DNA of 64,000 bases, from contig CBDCBW010000009.1 in assembly GCA_965214485.1 (NCBI GenBank), positions 248,001-312,000 of the forward strand. The letters run 5' to 3'. Positions 51,202-60,116 of this stretch are shown one piece after another. Source of the stretch: JANQRZ01 sp965214485. Its GTDB lineage: Bacteria; Bacteroidota; Rhodothermia; Rhodothermales; JANQRZ01. The notes beneath the pieces were generated by a model. The model saw nothing but the letters and a program-made list of their open reading frames with translations. It was not told the DNA's origin and made no database searches. Numbering within the stretch: position 1 is the stretch's first letter; each line of letters begins with the position of its first letter. Made by a program: the position numbers and the translations under genes.

Positions 51202-51735
51202 ATGCCATCGTCTCTCTTGAAAGGAGCCGTCGCCGGCCTCGTCGGGGGCCTCGTCGGGGGCCTCGTCGGGGGCCTCGTCGGGTCCTGGGTTAAGAGCCTC
51301 GTCGAGCCGCCGCTGCAGCGCCGCGCCGAGGCCCTCTTCCCGCCGACGCACGCCGAAAAGGAGCGCCCCGGCGCCGACGTCTCCGGGCACCCCGACCGGA
51401 TGCCGCCGTCGGAGCTGGCGCAGGAGGTTACGAGCGAAACCCTCAGCCGCGGCGAGAAGCTCGCGGCGCAGGAGAAGATCCACTACGCCTTCGGGACGAG
51501 CGCCGGCGTCGCCTACGGGGTGCTCGCCGAGGTTTCGCCCGTGGGGTCCGGCTTCGGGATTCCGGCGGCCCTCGCGCTCTGGGCGGGAACGCACGGCTCG
51601 GCGCTCCCCGCCCTCGGCCTGCAGGCCGACCCCGACGACCTCCCGACCTCGGCGCACGTCTGGGAGATCGGGTCGCACCTCGTCTTCGGCCTTACGGTGA
51701 ACCTCGTGCACCGCGCCGTCCGCGCGGTCTTGTGA
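51202..51735 (+). CDS. DUF1440 (YagU-like) inner membrane protein
   Basis: This 177-residue membrane protein matches DUF1440/YagU (linked to acid resistance in E. coli). The N-terminal LLKGAVAGLVGGLVGGLVGGLVGSWVKSLVEP is a glycine zipper built from four tandem copies of the 12-base GGCCTCGTCGGG (about 51235-51282). Later family segments are HYAFGTSAGVAYGVLAEV, GIPAALALWAGTHGSALPALGL and EIGSHLVFGLTVNLVHRAVRAVL. The 12-base repeat could change length in steps of four residues. Function not shown by the sequence. Confidence 0.85.
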   Translation: MPSSLLKGAVAGLVGGLVGGLVGGLVGSWVKSLVEPPLQRRAEALFPPTHAEKERPGADVSGHPDRMPPSELAQEVTSETLSRGEKLAAQEKIHYAFGTSAGVAYGVLAEVSPVGSGFGIPAALALWAGTHGSALPALGLQADPDDLPTSAHVWEIGSHLVFGLTVNLVHRAVRAVL

Positions 51736-52188
51736 GGCCCCCTGAGAGCCCGTTCATGAAGCTTACTAGCGGGCTGCGAACGACGCGCTCGGCGTGGCGC
51801 TGCATCGCTGAGCCTACGGGCTCGCCTGGTGGGGTCGCTGCGCTCCCCGATCCTGCGGATTCGCGCGCCTTGAGCGCGCCCTGCTCGCTCGCTTTCGCCT
51901 TCGCCCTACCTCCTCAAATAGGCTCTGGGCAGTCCTTCGCCCTGCCTTCGGAGGCAGGCTAGGAAGGCTGCGACACGATGCTGCGACACGGCGATTCTGA
52001 TGGGGTCTCGCCGGCCCGTGCGGCGCGCTCCTGCGTGGGCCTCGCCGACATGCTGCGCTCGGCGGCGTGGTGACCTGTCACGTTTGGCTCAAACTTCGGC
52101 GGCGCGGTTGCGTTCGGCCCGAGGAAGTCGTAGTCTTGGGCTCTGTCCCTGCGTCATCTTCTTTCCCTTCACCGACCTGGAGCCTGCC
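51736..52188. other. Intergenic region without a supported gene
   Basis: This 453-base stretch contains a CCTGCC/GGCAGG hairpin near 51940, GCTGCGACACG written twice near 51970, and a TAGTCTTGG promoter-like box near 52130. A 76-codon open frame at 51732-51962 has no family features and I do not call it. Confidence 0.6.
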
Positions 52189-54542
52189 GTGCCCTTCGTT
52201 TTCCGCTTTCGCGGTGGCCTGAGCGCCGCCCTTGCCTGCCTTCTCTTCCTCACCGCCGCGCCGGCCGCCGAAGCGCAGCGCGCCGAGGCCCGCGTGCCCG
52301 GCGAGCTCATCGTCCGCCTCGCGCCCGACGCCGAGATTGCCGCCGTGACGGCTGCGCCCCGGCTCGCCGGCGAGGGCCTCGCGGCCAAGCGCCTGCTCGT
52401 CCCGGCGCTGAACATCTGGCTCGTCGAGTTCGCCGAGGCCGGGCACAACGACCGCGCCGCCGAGACCGTGCTCGACGCGGTGCGCCGCACGCCGGGCGTC
52501 CAGGTGGCGCAGTTCAACCACGAGGTCACGCTCCGCGCCACCGTGCCCAGCGATAGCCGCTTCGGCGAGATGTGGGGGCTCAGCAACACCGGCCAGAGCG
52601 GCGGCACGCCCGACGCCGACATCGACGCGCCCGAGGCGTGGGACTACCTCCCCGGCGGCACGAGCGCCGCCGGCGACCGGGTCGCCGTCGGGATCGTCGA
52701 CAGCGGGTTCGACCTGAACCACCCCGACCTCGACTTCTGGACCAACACGGCCGAGACGCCCGGCAACGGCGTCGACGACGACGGCAACGGGTACGTCGAC
52801 GACGTCAACGGCTGGAACGCCTACACCAGCAGCGGGAACATCACGTCGTCCTTCCACGGCACGCACGTCGCCGGGACCGCCGCCGCGCGCGGCAACAACG
52901 CCACCGGCACGACCGGCGTGAACTGGGACGCGCAGCCCGTCGCCATCCAGGGTCGTCGGGCACCGAGTCGGTCGTGGTCGAGGCCTACGGCTATGCGCTC
53001 GCGCTCCGCACGCAGTACGACGCCACCGGCGGGGCCGAGGGCGCGTTCGTCGTCTCGACCAACTCGTCCTTCGGCGTCAACTTCGGCAACCCGAACAGCT
53101 ACCCGATCTGGTGCGGGTTCTACGACGACCTCGGGGCCGCCGGCATCCTCTCGGCCGCCGCCACGATGAACATCAACGCCGACGTGGACACGCAGAACGA
53201 CGTCCCGACGGCGTGCGCGAGCGACTACATGATCGCCGTCACGAACACGACCCGCAACGATCAGAAGAACAGCGGGGCCGCCTACGGCCTGACGACGATC
53301 GACCTGGGCGCGCCCGGCACCTCGATCCTCTCGACGACGCCCGGCGGCGGCTACGGCACCTCCACCGGCACCTCGATGGCGACGCCGCACGTCGCCGGCG
53401 CGGTGGCGTTCCTCGTCTCGGGCATGAGCGGCGCGCGCCTCCAGCAGTACAAGGACGACCCCGGGGCCGTCGCGCTCGACCTCCGCCGCGCCCTCCTCGA
53501 CGGGACCGACGACCTCGGCCTCGAGACCGTCAGCGGCGGGCGGCTCAACCTCCTCGGCAGCCTCCTCGAGAGCTTCGACGACGACGACCGCAGCAGCGTC
53601 ATCGCCTCCTCGACGACGCGCTCGAACCTGACGCTCACCGGCGAGCACCTCTACGTCCCCGCCGGCGTCACCCTGACGCTGACCGGCTCGCTCACGCTGC
53701 GCGCCGACGGCGCGGGCAACCCGTCGCGCCTCATCGTGCGCGGCACGCTTCAGGGCACCGTCGCGCAGTCCGTCACCGGCGGCAGCGAGATCGTCCTCCG
53801 CCCCGGCGGCCAGAACCTGCTCCAGCAAGGCAACGCGGGGTCCGTCAGCCTGAGCGCCGCGGCGACGACCCCGACGACCGTCGCGCCCGGCGGCTCGGTC
53901 TCGTTCAGCTACACCGTCGAGAACTCGACGCCCGACGCGTACTCGGGCGATTTCTACTACACCATCGCGCCCGTCGGGGTGAGGGCGAGCATCCGGTCGG
54001 GCACGCTGCCTGCCGGCGTGACCCTCAGCGGGACCTACACGCAGCAGGTGCCTCTTGCGGCACCGCCCGGCACCTACGTCTACACCCTCGCCATCGGCCA
54101 GATGCCGCAGGGGCTCGAGGGCGTCATGCCGCTCGACGCGGAGAGCTTCACGATCACGGTGACCGGCGCGGCGCGCGCCGAGGCACCGAGCGACGGGGAG
54201 GCGTGGGCCGTCACCGACGTGTCGGCGTGGCACCCCGAGACCGTCCAGGCCGACGGGGCCGCGGGCCGGGCGGCAGCCGCCGAGGTCCTGACGCTGGACG
54301 CCTACCCGAACCCGTTCACCCGCTCGACGACGATCCGCTTCGGCCTCGCCGAAGCCTCCGACGTGGACCTGCTGATCTACGACGTGCTCGGGCGTGAAGT
54401 CGCCCGGCTCGCGAGCGGCACGATGGACGCCGGGCAGCACGCGGTGGTCTTCGACGGGCGCGGCTTGCCCAGCGGAGCCTACGTCGTGCGCGTCGCCGCG
54501 GGCGGATCGGTCGAGACCCAGCGGCTGACGCTCCTGCGCTAA
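52189..54542 (+). pseudogene. Subtilisin-like S8 peptidase with T9SS sorting domain, single-base frameshift
   Basis: The GTG start at 52189 gives a signal peptide (FRGGLSAALACLLFLTAAPA) and an I9-like propeptide with PGELIVRLAPDAEI. The catalytic triad is complete across two frames: D in AVGIVDSGFDLNHPDLD, H in SSFHGTHVAGTAAARG, S in GTSMATPHVAG. At about 52951-52954 the frame moves by one: the expected IQGSSGTESVVVEAYGY is reached only if one base is restored in GGTCGTCGGG (GGCTCGTCGGG expected). The second frame continues to a beta-domain and sorting domain (AYPNPFTRSTTIRF, IYDVLGREVARL, LPSGAYVVRV). It is either a recent mutation or a sequence error; the rest is intact. Confidence 0.85.
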
Positions 54543-54573
54543 CCTCCTGCGCTGACGCCGAAGGACAAGGTCG

Positions 54574-54613
54574 AGCCGGGGCCGGTGGCATCATCCACCG
54601 GCCCCGGCTTTCG
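54574..54613. terminator. Bidirectional terminator between subtilase and nei2
   Basis: A perfect 15-bp stem (AGCCGGGGCCGGTGG and complement) with a six-base loop separates convergent genes; TTTCG follows on the plus strand. Confidence 0.75.
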
Positions 54614-55423
54614 TTAGCGCTGGCACGTCGGGCAGAGGTAGGTCGCGCGCTCGTAGGGCGGCAGGCGGACGAGCTCGACCGGCGTGCCGCAGACGAGGCA
54701 GGGCTTGCCCTTGCGCTGGTAGACCCACCGGTTCTCGCCGCGCTCGCGCAGCGCGGGCGGCGTCGTCTTCGTCCGGCCCCACGACTCGGTGCCCTCCCAC
54801 ATGATCGGGATGACGGCGTCCCAGAACCGGTCGAGGTCGGCGCGCGAGACCTCCCCCGCCGGGCGGCGCGGGTCGATCTGGGCGAGGAACAGGCCCTCGG
54901 ATTTGTAGATGTTGCCGACGCCTGCCATCACCCGCTGGTCGAGCACGACCGGGCCGATGGGGCGGTCCCCGGCCGCCCACACGCGGCGGTCGGCTTCGTC
55001 GCGGTCGAAGGCGGAGCGCTCCGGCGTGCCCGCCATCACGTCGGGGCCGAGTGCGCTCAGCCGCTCGTGCCCCGCCCGCTCCTCCGGCGTGAGCAGCTCG
55101 ACGGTCGGGCCGTGGAAGAAGACACCCTCGTGCGCGTCCGTGGCGAGGCGGAGGCGGACGTGCTTCTCGTCCTTCCGCAGGTCGAGCTGGCGCTCGCCGA
55201 CCTGCCACGAGCCGTACTGCGCGCCGTGGCAGTGCAGCGTCTCCCCCGTCGAGAGGTTCAGCAGGAGGTGCTTGCCCCACGTCTCGATGCCCGTCACGCG
55301 CTCGCCGAGGAGCGACTGCGGGCGCTCGCCCCAACGCTTGGGCATCTTCACCTCGACGAGCGGCTCGCCCACGAGCGGGGCGAGCCGGCGCTTCCACCGG
55401 ACGACGGCGTGCCCCTCGGCCAT
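54614..55423 (-). CDS. Fpg/Nei-family DNA glycosylase with alanine at position 2
   Basis: This 269-residue base-excision-repair glycosylase/AP lyase has the Fpg/Nei architecture. The N-terminus is MAEGHAVVRWKRRLAPLVG, the middle has GKHLLLNLSTGETLHCHGAQYG, the helix-two-turn-helix is PIGPVVLDQRVMAGVGNIYKSEGLF, and the C-terminal zinc finger is CLVCGTPVELVRLPPYERATYLCPTC. The oddity is residue 2, normally proline and the catalytic nucleophile, which is alanine (codon GCC); glutamate 3 is kept. Vertebrate NEIL3 uses valine there and is active, so activity is not excluded. It is the last gene of a five-gene minus-strand operon, two bases after DUF421. Confidence 0.88.
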   Translation of the reverse strand: MAEGHAVVRWKRRLAPLVGEPLVEVKMPKRWGERPQSLLGERVTGIETWGKHLLLNLSTGETLHCHGAQYGSWQVGERQLDLRKDEKHVRLRLATDAHEGVFFHGPTVELLTPEERAGHERLSALGPDVMAGTPERSAFDRDEADRRVWAAGDRPIGPVVLDQRVMAGVGNIYKSEGLFLAQIDPRRPAGEVSRADLDRFWDAVIPIMWEGTESWGRTKTTPPALRERGENRWVYQRKGKPCLVCGTPVELVRLPPYERATYLCPTCQR

Positions 55424-55425
55424 CG

Positions 55426-56007
55426 TCAGGCGCGGGTGGAGCGCTCGGGGCGCTGGTCGATGTCGCCGGGGAAGTGGGGGTCGGCCCCTCGGACGCCGGT
55501 GAGGAGCTTGGGGGCGAGCGGCGTGCCGTCGGGGTCGCCGTGGAGTACGGTGATGTCGCCGGTCGTCTCCATCACGACCGCGCGGACCTGCTGCGGGTCG
55601 AGGACGTTGGCCTCGCGGAGCTTGCCCCAGAGGTCGTCCTCGGTCACGCGCGCCTTGCGCATGTTCTCCCGGAGCATCTGCTCGCCGGCCATGAGCAGCA
55701 GCGGCTCGTTGTCGACGAGGCGCTCGACCCACGGCCACTTCTGGCGGAGCACGCCGAGGCCGTACTGCAGCCCGTAGATAGCCCCGAGCGCGACGGCCGC
55801 CTGCACGAGGGCCGGGCGCCGCGCCAGCACCGCCGAGGCGACCATCGAGCCGATGGCGACGGTCATCGCGAAGTCGAAGCTCGACATCTTCGCGAAGCTC
55901 CGCAGCCCGACGAGGCGGGTGTAGACGAGGACGAGGAGGTAAATCCCGAGCGCCGAGAGGACGATCCAGAGGAGCGTATCGGAGGGGGCGAGGAACCAGT
56001 CACGCAT
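55426..56007 (-). CDS. DUF421 (YetF-like) membrane protein
   Basis: This 193-residue protein has three N-terminal membrane helices (LLWIVLSALGIYLLVLVYTRLVGLRSF, FDFAMTVAIGSMVASAVL, ALVQAAVALGAIYGLQYGL) and a soluble C-terminal domain (MRKARVTEDDLWGKLREANVLDPQQVRAVVMETTGDITVLHG), exactly the DUF421/YetF plan. The function is unknown; related YetF-type proteins are often stress or spore associated. The start overlaps the DHH gene stop by eight bases, so it is translationally coupled to repair genes. Confidence 0.9.
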   Translation of the reverse strand: MRDWFLAPSDTLLWIVLSALGIYLLVLVYTRLVGLRSFAKMSSFDFAMTVAIGSMVASAVLARRPALVQAAVALGAIYGLQYGLGVLRQKWPWVERLVDNEPLLLMAGEQMLRENMRKARVTEDDLWGKLREANVLDPQQVRAVVMETTGDITVLHGDPDGTPLAPKLLTGVRGADPHFPGDIDQRPERSTRA

Positions 56008-57079
56008 GGGCAGGGGGGACGTGCGCTTCCGGCGCGAAGCCGAGCGCGTCGAGAAGAGCGTTGAAGGCGGGCGGGGGGAGGGTGCCGCCGGAGGCCGCAT
56101 CGTGCCCGTAGCCGAAGGCGTCGGCGTGCTCCGGGCCGAGGTCGATCGACCGGAAGATAGACGGGAGGACGAGGTCGGGGCGCGCCGTGCGCGTCGAGAA
56201 CGAGACGAGGCCGGGGCGGTAGCCGGTGTTGGCCGCGATCACGGCGTACTTCGGGAGCCGCCCGCGCCACTGCTGCGCGATCAGCGGGTGGACCTGGCAC
56301 GGCGAGGCCAGCCGGACGAGCGCGAACGGCTCGGAGGCGGAGAACACGGGCGCGGCCTTGCGCGCCTCGGCCAGCTCCGCGTTGACTTCTTCGCGGTACG
56401 CTGCGAGCTTTTCGCTGCCCGGCCCCTCGCTGAGCGCCTTCGGCCCGTCGCCGGTCGTCAAGAGGCGAAGCGCCGTCTCGGGGTCGAACGTCGCGGCGCG
56501 GCGCGCGGCGTTCGTCAGCACGGCGGCCTCCTTCAGCCACTTCGCCGTGTAGCGCTGCTTGGCCTCGGCCAGGCGCGGCCACGGCGCGCGCTCGCCCAGG
56601 TCCGAGAGCACGCCGACGGCGGCGATCCACAGGAGGTCGTCCACGTCGGCCTCGGCGCTGAGCAGGTCGAAGGCAAGCCACGCCGAGCACGGGATCGGGT
56701 CCCAGCCGTAGCCGGAGACGACGGTGCCGGGCGGGGTTCCCTCAGGCCGGTGGTGGTCCACGTAGAGCGTCGGCACGCCGGGGAGGACGCCGGCGCGGTG
56801 CACGCCGAGGTCGGTGACGACGAGCGCCCCGGGGCCGAGCGCCCGCAGCCGCGCCTTCGCCGAGGCGGAGAAAAAGGCGCTCTCGCTCCGGCCGGACGGT
56901 ACGACGTCGACGGCCTCGAACCCGAGCCGTTCGAGGCCGCGACCGAAGAGGGCCCCGGCGGCGAGGCCGTCGGCGTCGAAGTGGCAGAACACGACGAGCC
57001 GGGCGGCCCGGTCACGCTCGGCGAGCCAGTGGCGAAAGGGGGTGCGCGCAGCGGCCAGGTGGTCGGCGAAGGCGGTCAT
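56000..57079 (-). CDS. DHH-family phosphoesterase (RecJ-like)
   Basis: This 359-residue protein is related to RecJ and other DHH phosphoesterases that cut nucleic-acid or nucleotide phosphodiesters with two metals. Motif I is CHFDADGLAAG (H33, D35, D37), motif II has D90 in VTDLGVH, and the DHH motif is at 108-110 in YVDHHRPEG. The C-terminal DHHA1-like part contains GYRPGLVSFSTRTA and a glycine-rich FGYGHDAASGGTLPPPAFNALL. The gene overlaps its upstream ligase by four bases. A single-strand DNA or RNA end-processing role in repair fits the context, but the substrate is inferred. Confidence 0.88.
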   Translation of the reverse strand: MTAFADHLAAARTPFRHWLAERDRAARLVVFCHFDADGLAAGALFGRGLERLGFEAVDVVPSGRSESAFFSASAKARLRALGPGALVVTDLGVHRAGVLPGVPTLYVDHHRPEGTPPGTVVSGYGWDPIPCSAWLAFDLLSAEADVDDLLWIAAVGVLSDLGERAPWPRLAEAKQRYTAKWLKEAAVLTNAARRAATFDPETALRLLTTGDGPKALSEGPGSEKLAAYREEVNAELAEARKAAPVFSASEPFALVRLASPCQVHPLIAQQWRGRLPKYAVIAANTGYRPGLVSFSTRTARPDLVLPSIFRSIDLGPEHADAFGYGHDAASGGTLPPPAFNALLDALGFAPEAHVPPAHA

Positions 57080-58824
57080 GCCGGGGCGTCGGCGAGGGCG
57101 CGGACGGCGTCGAGCGTGTCGATCTCCTCGGCGGGCTTGTCCTCGCGGAGGCGGACGATGCGCGGGAAGCGGAGCGCGTACCCGCTCTTGTGCCGCTTCG
57201 AGACCTGCACCCGGTCGAAGGCGACCTCGATCACCACCGCGGGCTCGACGAGGCGGACGCGCCCGTGGGCGAACGTCTGGAGCGTGTGCGCGCGGAACCA
57301 TTCGGTCAGCCGCGCGAGCTCGGCGTCGGTCAGCCCGGAGTACGCCTTGCCGACGTTGAGGAGCGTGCCGTTGTCCTCGCTCGCGCGGACGGCGAAGGTG
57401 AAGTCGGAGAGGAGCTGGTTCCGCTTGCCGCTGCCGACCTCGACGCTCGTCACGACGCAGTCGAGCGTGGCGAGGGCGCGCTTGACCTTGAGCCAGTCGC
57501 GCCCGCGCCGCCCCGGCCTGTAGCGGCTGCCGAGGGCCTTGACCATCAGCCCCTCGTTGCCCCGCTCGCGCGCCGCGTCGAAGGCGTCGTCGAGCGCGTC
57601 GCTCAAACCGGGCTCGCCCGCGTCGAAGACCTGGACGCGGGAGCGGCGGAGCGGGCCGCTCCCCGCCTGCGCGGGGACAGGCTTGGCGAGGGGCAGCGCG
57701 TCGAGCCGGGCTTGGCGCTCTTCGTAGGGCACGTCGAGGAGGACCTCGCCGTCGAAGAAAAGCGCGTCGAAGACGACGTAGGCGACGGGCGCCTCGGCCT
57801 GCACCGCCTCGGAGACGGTCTTCCGCCCGAGCCGCTTTTGGAGCGCCTGAAACGGCCGGATCGCGGCGCTGCCGTCGGGCGCGACGGGGACGATCTCGCC
57901 GTCGAGAATGACTCCGCCGGGGGTGGCCTCGGCGAACGCGGCGAGCGGGGCGACGAGGTCGGGGAACGAGCGGGTGACGGCGTCGAGGGTGCGGGAGAAG
58001 AGCGCGACGCGCCCGCCGCCGCGGGCGATGCCGTGGAGCGCGTCGTCGCCGGGGTCGGGCGCGACGTGGGCCTGGGCGCGGATGCCGTCGAACTTGTCCT
58101 CGACCGCGAAGCGGCCCGGGAGCTGCCGCGCCACGTCGTCGTTGGTCTCGGCGGCGGTGGCGAGCATGAAGCCGAGCGCGTGGAAGAGGCGCATCGACGC
58201 GTCGCCGAGCCGGTCCTCGCGCGCGAGGCGGGCGGTCTCGCCGAGGTCGCCGGTGAGCATGTTCGCCCGCTGCACGTCGCCGACGGTGTGCCCGTAGCGC
58301 CGGGCGAGCGCCGCCTCGACCCCGCCCACCTTCAGCCCGATCCGCAGCTCGCCCGCGAGGAGCTTGACGAGGACCTTCGCCTCGACCGCGTCGGCGCGGC
58401 GGAGGACTGCGGCGAGGCGCTCGGTCTTCTTCTTCGACCCCCGCGTGCCGGCCAGCTCGACGAGGAACGCCTCGACCTCGTCGAACGAGAGGCGGGGTGC
58501 CGGGGGGACGTACCCGGCGAAGGCTTCCTCGGCGGCGTCGCCGGGGTCGCCGAGCGCCACCAGGCGCGGCTGGAGCGCCTCCCGCGTCGTCCCGACGACG
58601 GTTGCCACGGCCCGCATCAGCGCGGCGTAGCCGACGTTGACCGTGCGCTGGTCGCTGAGCGGAAACGCGCGCGCGGCGATCCACCGCGCCGCCCGCGCGA
58701 GGTCGGTGTCGTCCAGCGCGTCGAGGTACGCGCCGAGCCGGTCGGCCTTGTCGTTGCGGCCGGCGAGGGCGGCAATCGCGTCGGCGGTCTGGGCGAAGTC
58801 GTGGAACGGTGCGGGCTCAGCCAT
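57076..58824 (-). CDS. ATP-dependent DNA ligase
   Basis: This 582-residue ligase seals nicks by way of an enzyme-AMP intermediate. The nucleotidyl-transferase motif I is EDKFDGIRAQ, with K244 as the adenylated lysine. Motif III YVVFDALFFDG, motif IV EGLMVKALGSRY and motif V DWLKVKR follow, and the OB-fold is at the C-terminus. The N-terminal DNA-binding domain covers about 1-200. It is bacterial LigB/archaeal-like, distinct from the NAD-dependent replicative ligase, which is not in this window. It overlaps nei by eight bases and the DHH gene by four, so the whole set is co-translated. Confidence 0.93.
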   Translation of the reverse strand: MAEPAPFHDFAQTADAIAALAGRNDKADRLGAYLDALDDTDLARAARWIAARAFPLSDQRTVNVGYAALMRAVATVVGTTREALQPRLVALGDPGDAAEEAFAGYVPPAPRLSFDEVEAFLVELAGTRGSKKKTERLAAVLRRADAVEAKVLVKLLAGELRIGLKVGGVEAALARRYGHTVGDVQRANMLTGDLGETARLAREDRLGDASMRLFHALGFMLATAAETNDDVARQLPGRFAVEDKFDGIRAQAHVAPDPGDDALHGIARGGGRVALFSRTLDAVTRSFPDLVAPLAAFAEATPGGVILDGEIVPVAPDGSAAIRPFQALQKRLGRKTVSEAVQAEAPVAYVVFDALFFDGEVLLDVPYEERQARLDALPLAKPVPAQAGSGPLRRSRVQVFDAGEPGLSDALDDAFDAARERGNEGLMVKALGSRYRPGRRGRDWLKVKRALATLDCVVTSVEVGSGKRNQLLSDFTFAVRASEDNGTLLNVGKAYSGLTDAELARLTEWFRAHTLQTFAHGRVRLVEPAVVIEVAFDRVQVSKRHKSGYALRFPRIVRLREDKPAEEIDTLDAVRALADAPA

Positions 58825-59821
58825 CGGCGTCCTCCGGCTCGGGGGTGTCCTCCCACTCGTGGTCCGGCGGGCGGCGGTCGCGGTGGGGGCTCGGCGGTTT
58901 CAGCTTGAGCGAGGTGCCCTGGCAGGTCGGGCAGAAGTAGATGATCCGCTTTTTCTCCTTCGTCTCGCCGTCGTCGCCCTCCCAGGCGTAGACGAGCTGG
59001 TGCTTCTGGCGGACGTAGTCGTCGCAGCGGAGGCACGGGAGGTTCGTGCGGCGGAAGACCCCGTGCCGCGTGTTGAAGTCGCGCGCGAACGGCGAGTAGC
59101 GGAGGTCGCGCTCGGCGGTCATCCGGGCCTGCTCGGCCTCGGTCGCGGTGCGCCCGCCGTGCTCGTAGGCGCGGCGGCAGAGGAGCGGAATCTGCCCAGC
59201 GAGGCACGTGCGGTCCTCCGGCTCGAGCTCGCCGACGGCCCGCCACGGGTCGATCCGGCAGTCGTAGAGGATTTCGGCGCGGAGGTAGTTGCCGATCCCA
59301 GCGGCGACGGTCTGGTCGAGGAGAGCCGCACCGATCGCCCGGTCCGGCTCGGTGTCGAGGCGCTCGAAGAACGCAGCCGTGTCGAAGGGGCCGTCGTAGG
59401 GGAGCACGTCGGGGCCGAGGCGCGGGAGGGCGGGGAGCGCGTCGTACGCGTCGCCCGGACCGATGTGGAAGCGCGGCGCGGAGTAGAGCAGCGCGGCGGC
59501 GTCCTCAACGACGATCCGCGCGCGCTCGCGGCGGTCCCGCGTGGCGACGGCCTCGTCGTCCGGCTCGACGACCAGCCAGCGGCCCCACATCAGAAAGTGC
59601 GAGTGGAAGAAGAACCCCTCGCCCGGGCCCTCGATGTCCCCGACGAGGTGCTTCCCATGAGCCCACACGCGCTCGACGCGGCGACCGACGACCTCGTCCT
59701 CGTGCGCCGCCAGCCACGCCCTCGCGTCCTTCGTCCGCGCCCCGACGGCGAGGATGGGCTTGCCGGCGAGCGCATCGTGGAGGCGGTCCGCCGCGCGGCG
59801 AACCTCGGGTCCTTCAGGCAT
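58817..59821 (-). CDS. nei: Endonuclease VIII-like DNA glycosylase
   Basis: This 334-residue Fpg/Nei glycosylase/AP lyase starts MPEGPEVRRAADRLHDAL with the catalytic proline 2 and glutamate 3. GKHLVGDIEG, HSHFLMWGRW and the helix-two-turn-helix AIGAALLDQTVAAGIGNYLRAEILYDCRIDP follow. The zinc finger is expanded (CLRCDDYVRQKHQLVYAW ... IIYFCPTCQG) by a charged insert, and a disordered acidic/proline tail ends the protein. It is the first gene of the minus-strand repair operon and is divergent from the two small genes at 59960-60257. Confidence 0.92.
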   Translation of the reverse strand: MPEGPEVRRAADRLHDALAGKPILAVGARTKDARAWLAAHEDEVVGRRVERVWAHGKHLVGDIEGPGEGFFFHSHFLMWGRWLVVEPDDEAVATRDRRERARIVVEDAAALLYSAPRFHIGPGDAYDALPALPRLGPDVLPYDGPFDTAAFFERLDTEPDRAIGAALLDQTVAAGIGNYLRAEILYDCRIDPWRAVGELEPEDRTCLAGQIPLLCRRAYEHGGRTATEAEQARMTAERDLRYSPFARDFNTRHGVFRRTNLPCLRCDDYVRQKHQLVYAWEGDDGETKEKKRIIYFCPTCQGTSLKLKPPSPHRDRRPPDHEWEDTPEPEDADG

Positions 59822-59959
59822 GACAGAGAAGAGAAGGGAGAGGGGGCGTTCCTACGGCGTGTGGCGAGCGCGGTTCGGCTAACCAACCGCCCGCTACAGT
59901 CTCTATAGAAACCTGTCGATTCCCAGATCGTAGATTTTAGACCACTCCAGCACGTTGCG

Positions 59960-60115
59960 ATGGCTTCGAAGAAGAGAGATATCGTCCAGGTCAAGAACCC
60001 GCGCTCCGGTCGCTACGTCAAGATCGACCGCTCGCAGGGCAAGATCCTCGCCCACAAGAAGTCGTCAGGCCCTTACGCGAACATTCCCGTCGCACGGAAG
60101 CGAAGGGCCTCGTAG
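59960..60115 (+). CDS. Small basic conserved protein (51 aa)
   Basis: This short, strongly basic protein reads MASKKRDIVQVKNPRSGRYV, then IDRSQGKILAHKKSSGPYANIPVARKRRAS. The VKNPRSGRYVKIDRS...GPY.N.P.ARKR pattern recurs in many unannotated small bacterial proteins, so I think it is real. Charge suggests nucleic-acid binding; no fold is recognised. It is followed after one base by a second small gene, and the pair ends in a terminator. Confidence 0.75.
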   Translation: MASKKRDIVQVKNPRSGRYVKIDRSQGKILAHKKSSGPYANIPVARKRRAS

Positions 60116-60116
60116 C

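Noticed and set aside
51732..51962. 76-codon plus-strand frame after the DUF1440 gene
   Set aside because: Its composition is like the flanking noncoding DNA, it has no recognisable domain, and it lies in a repeat-bearing gap.
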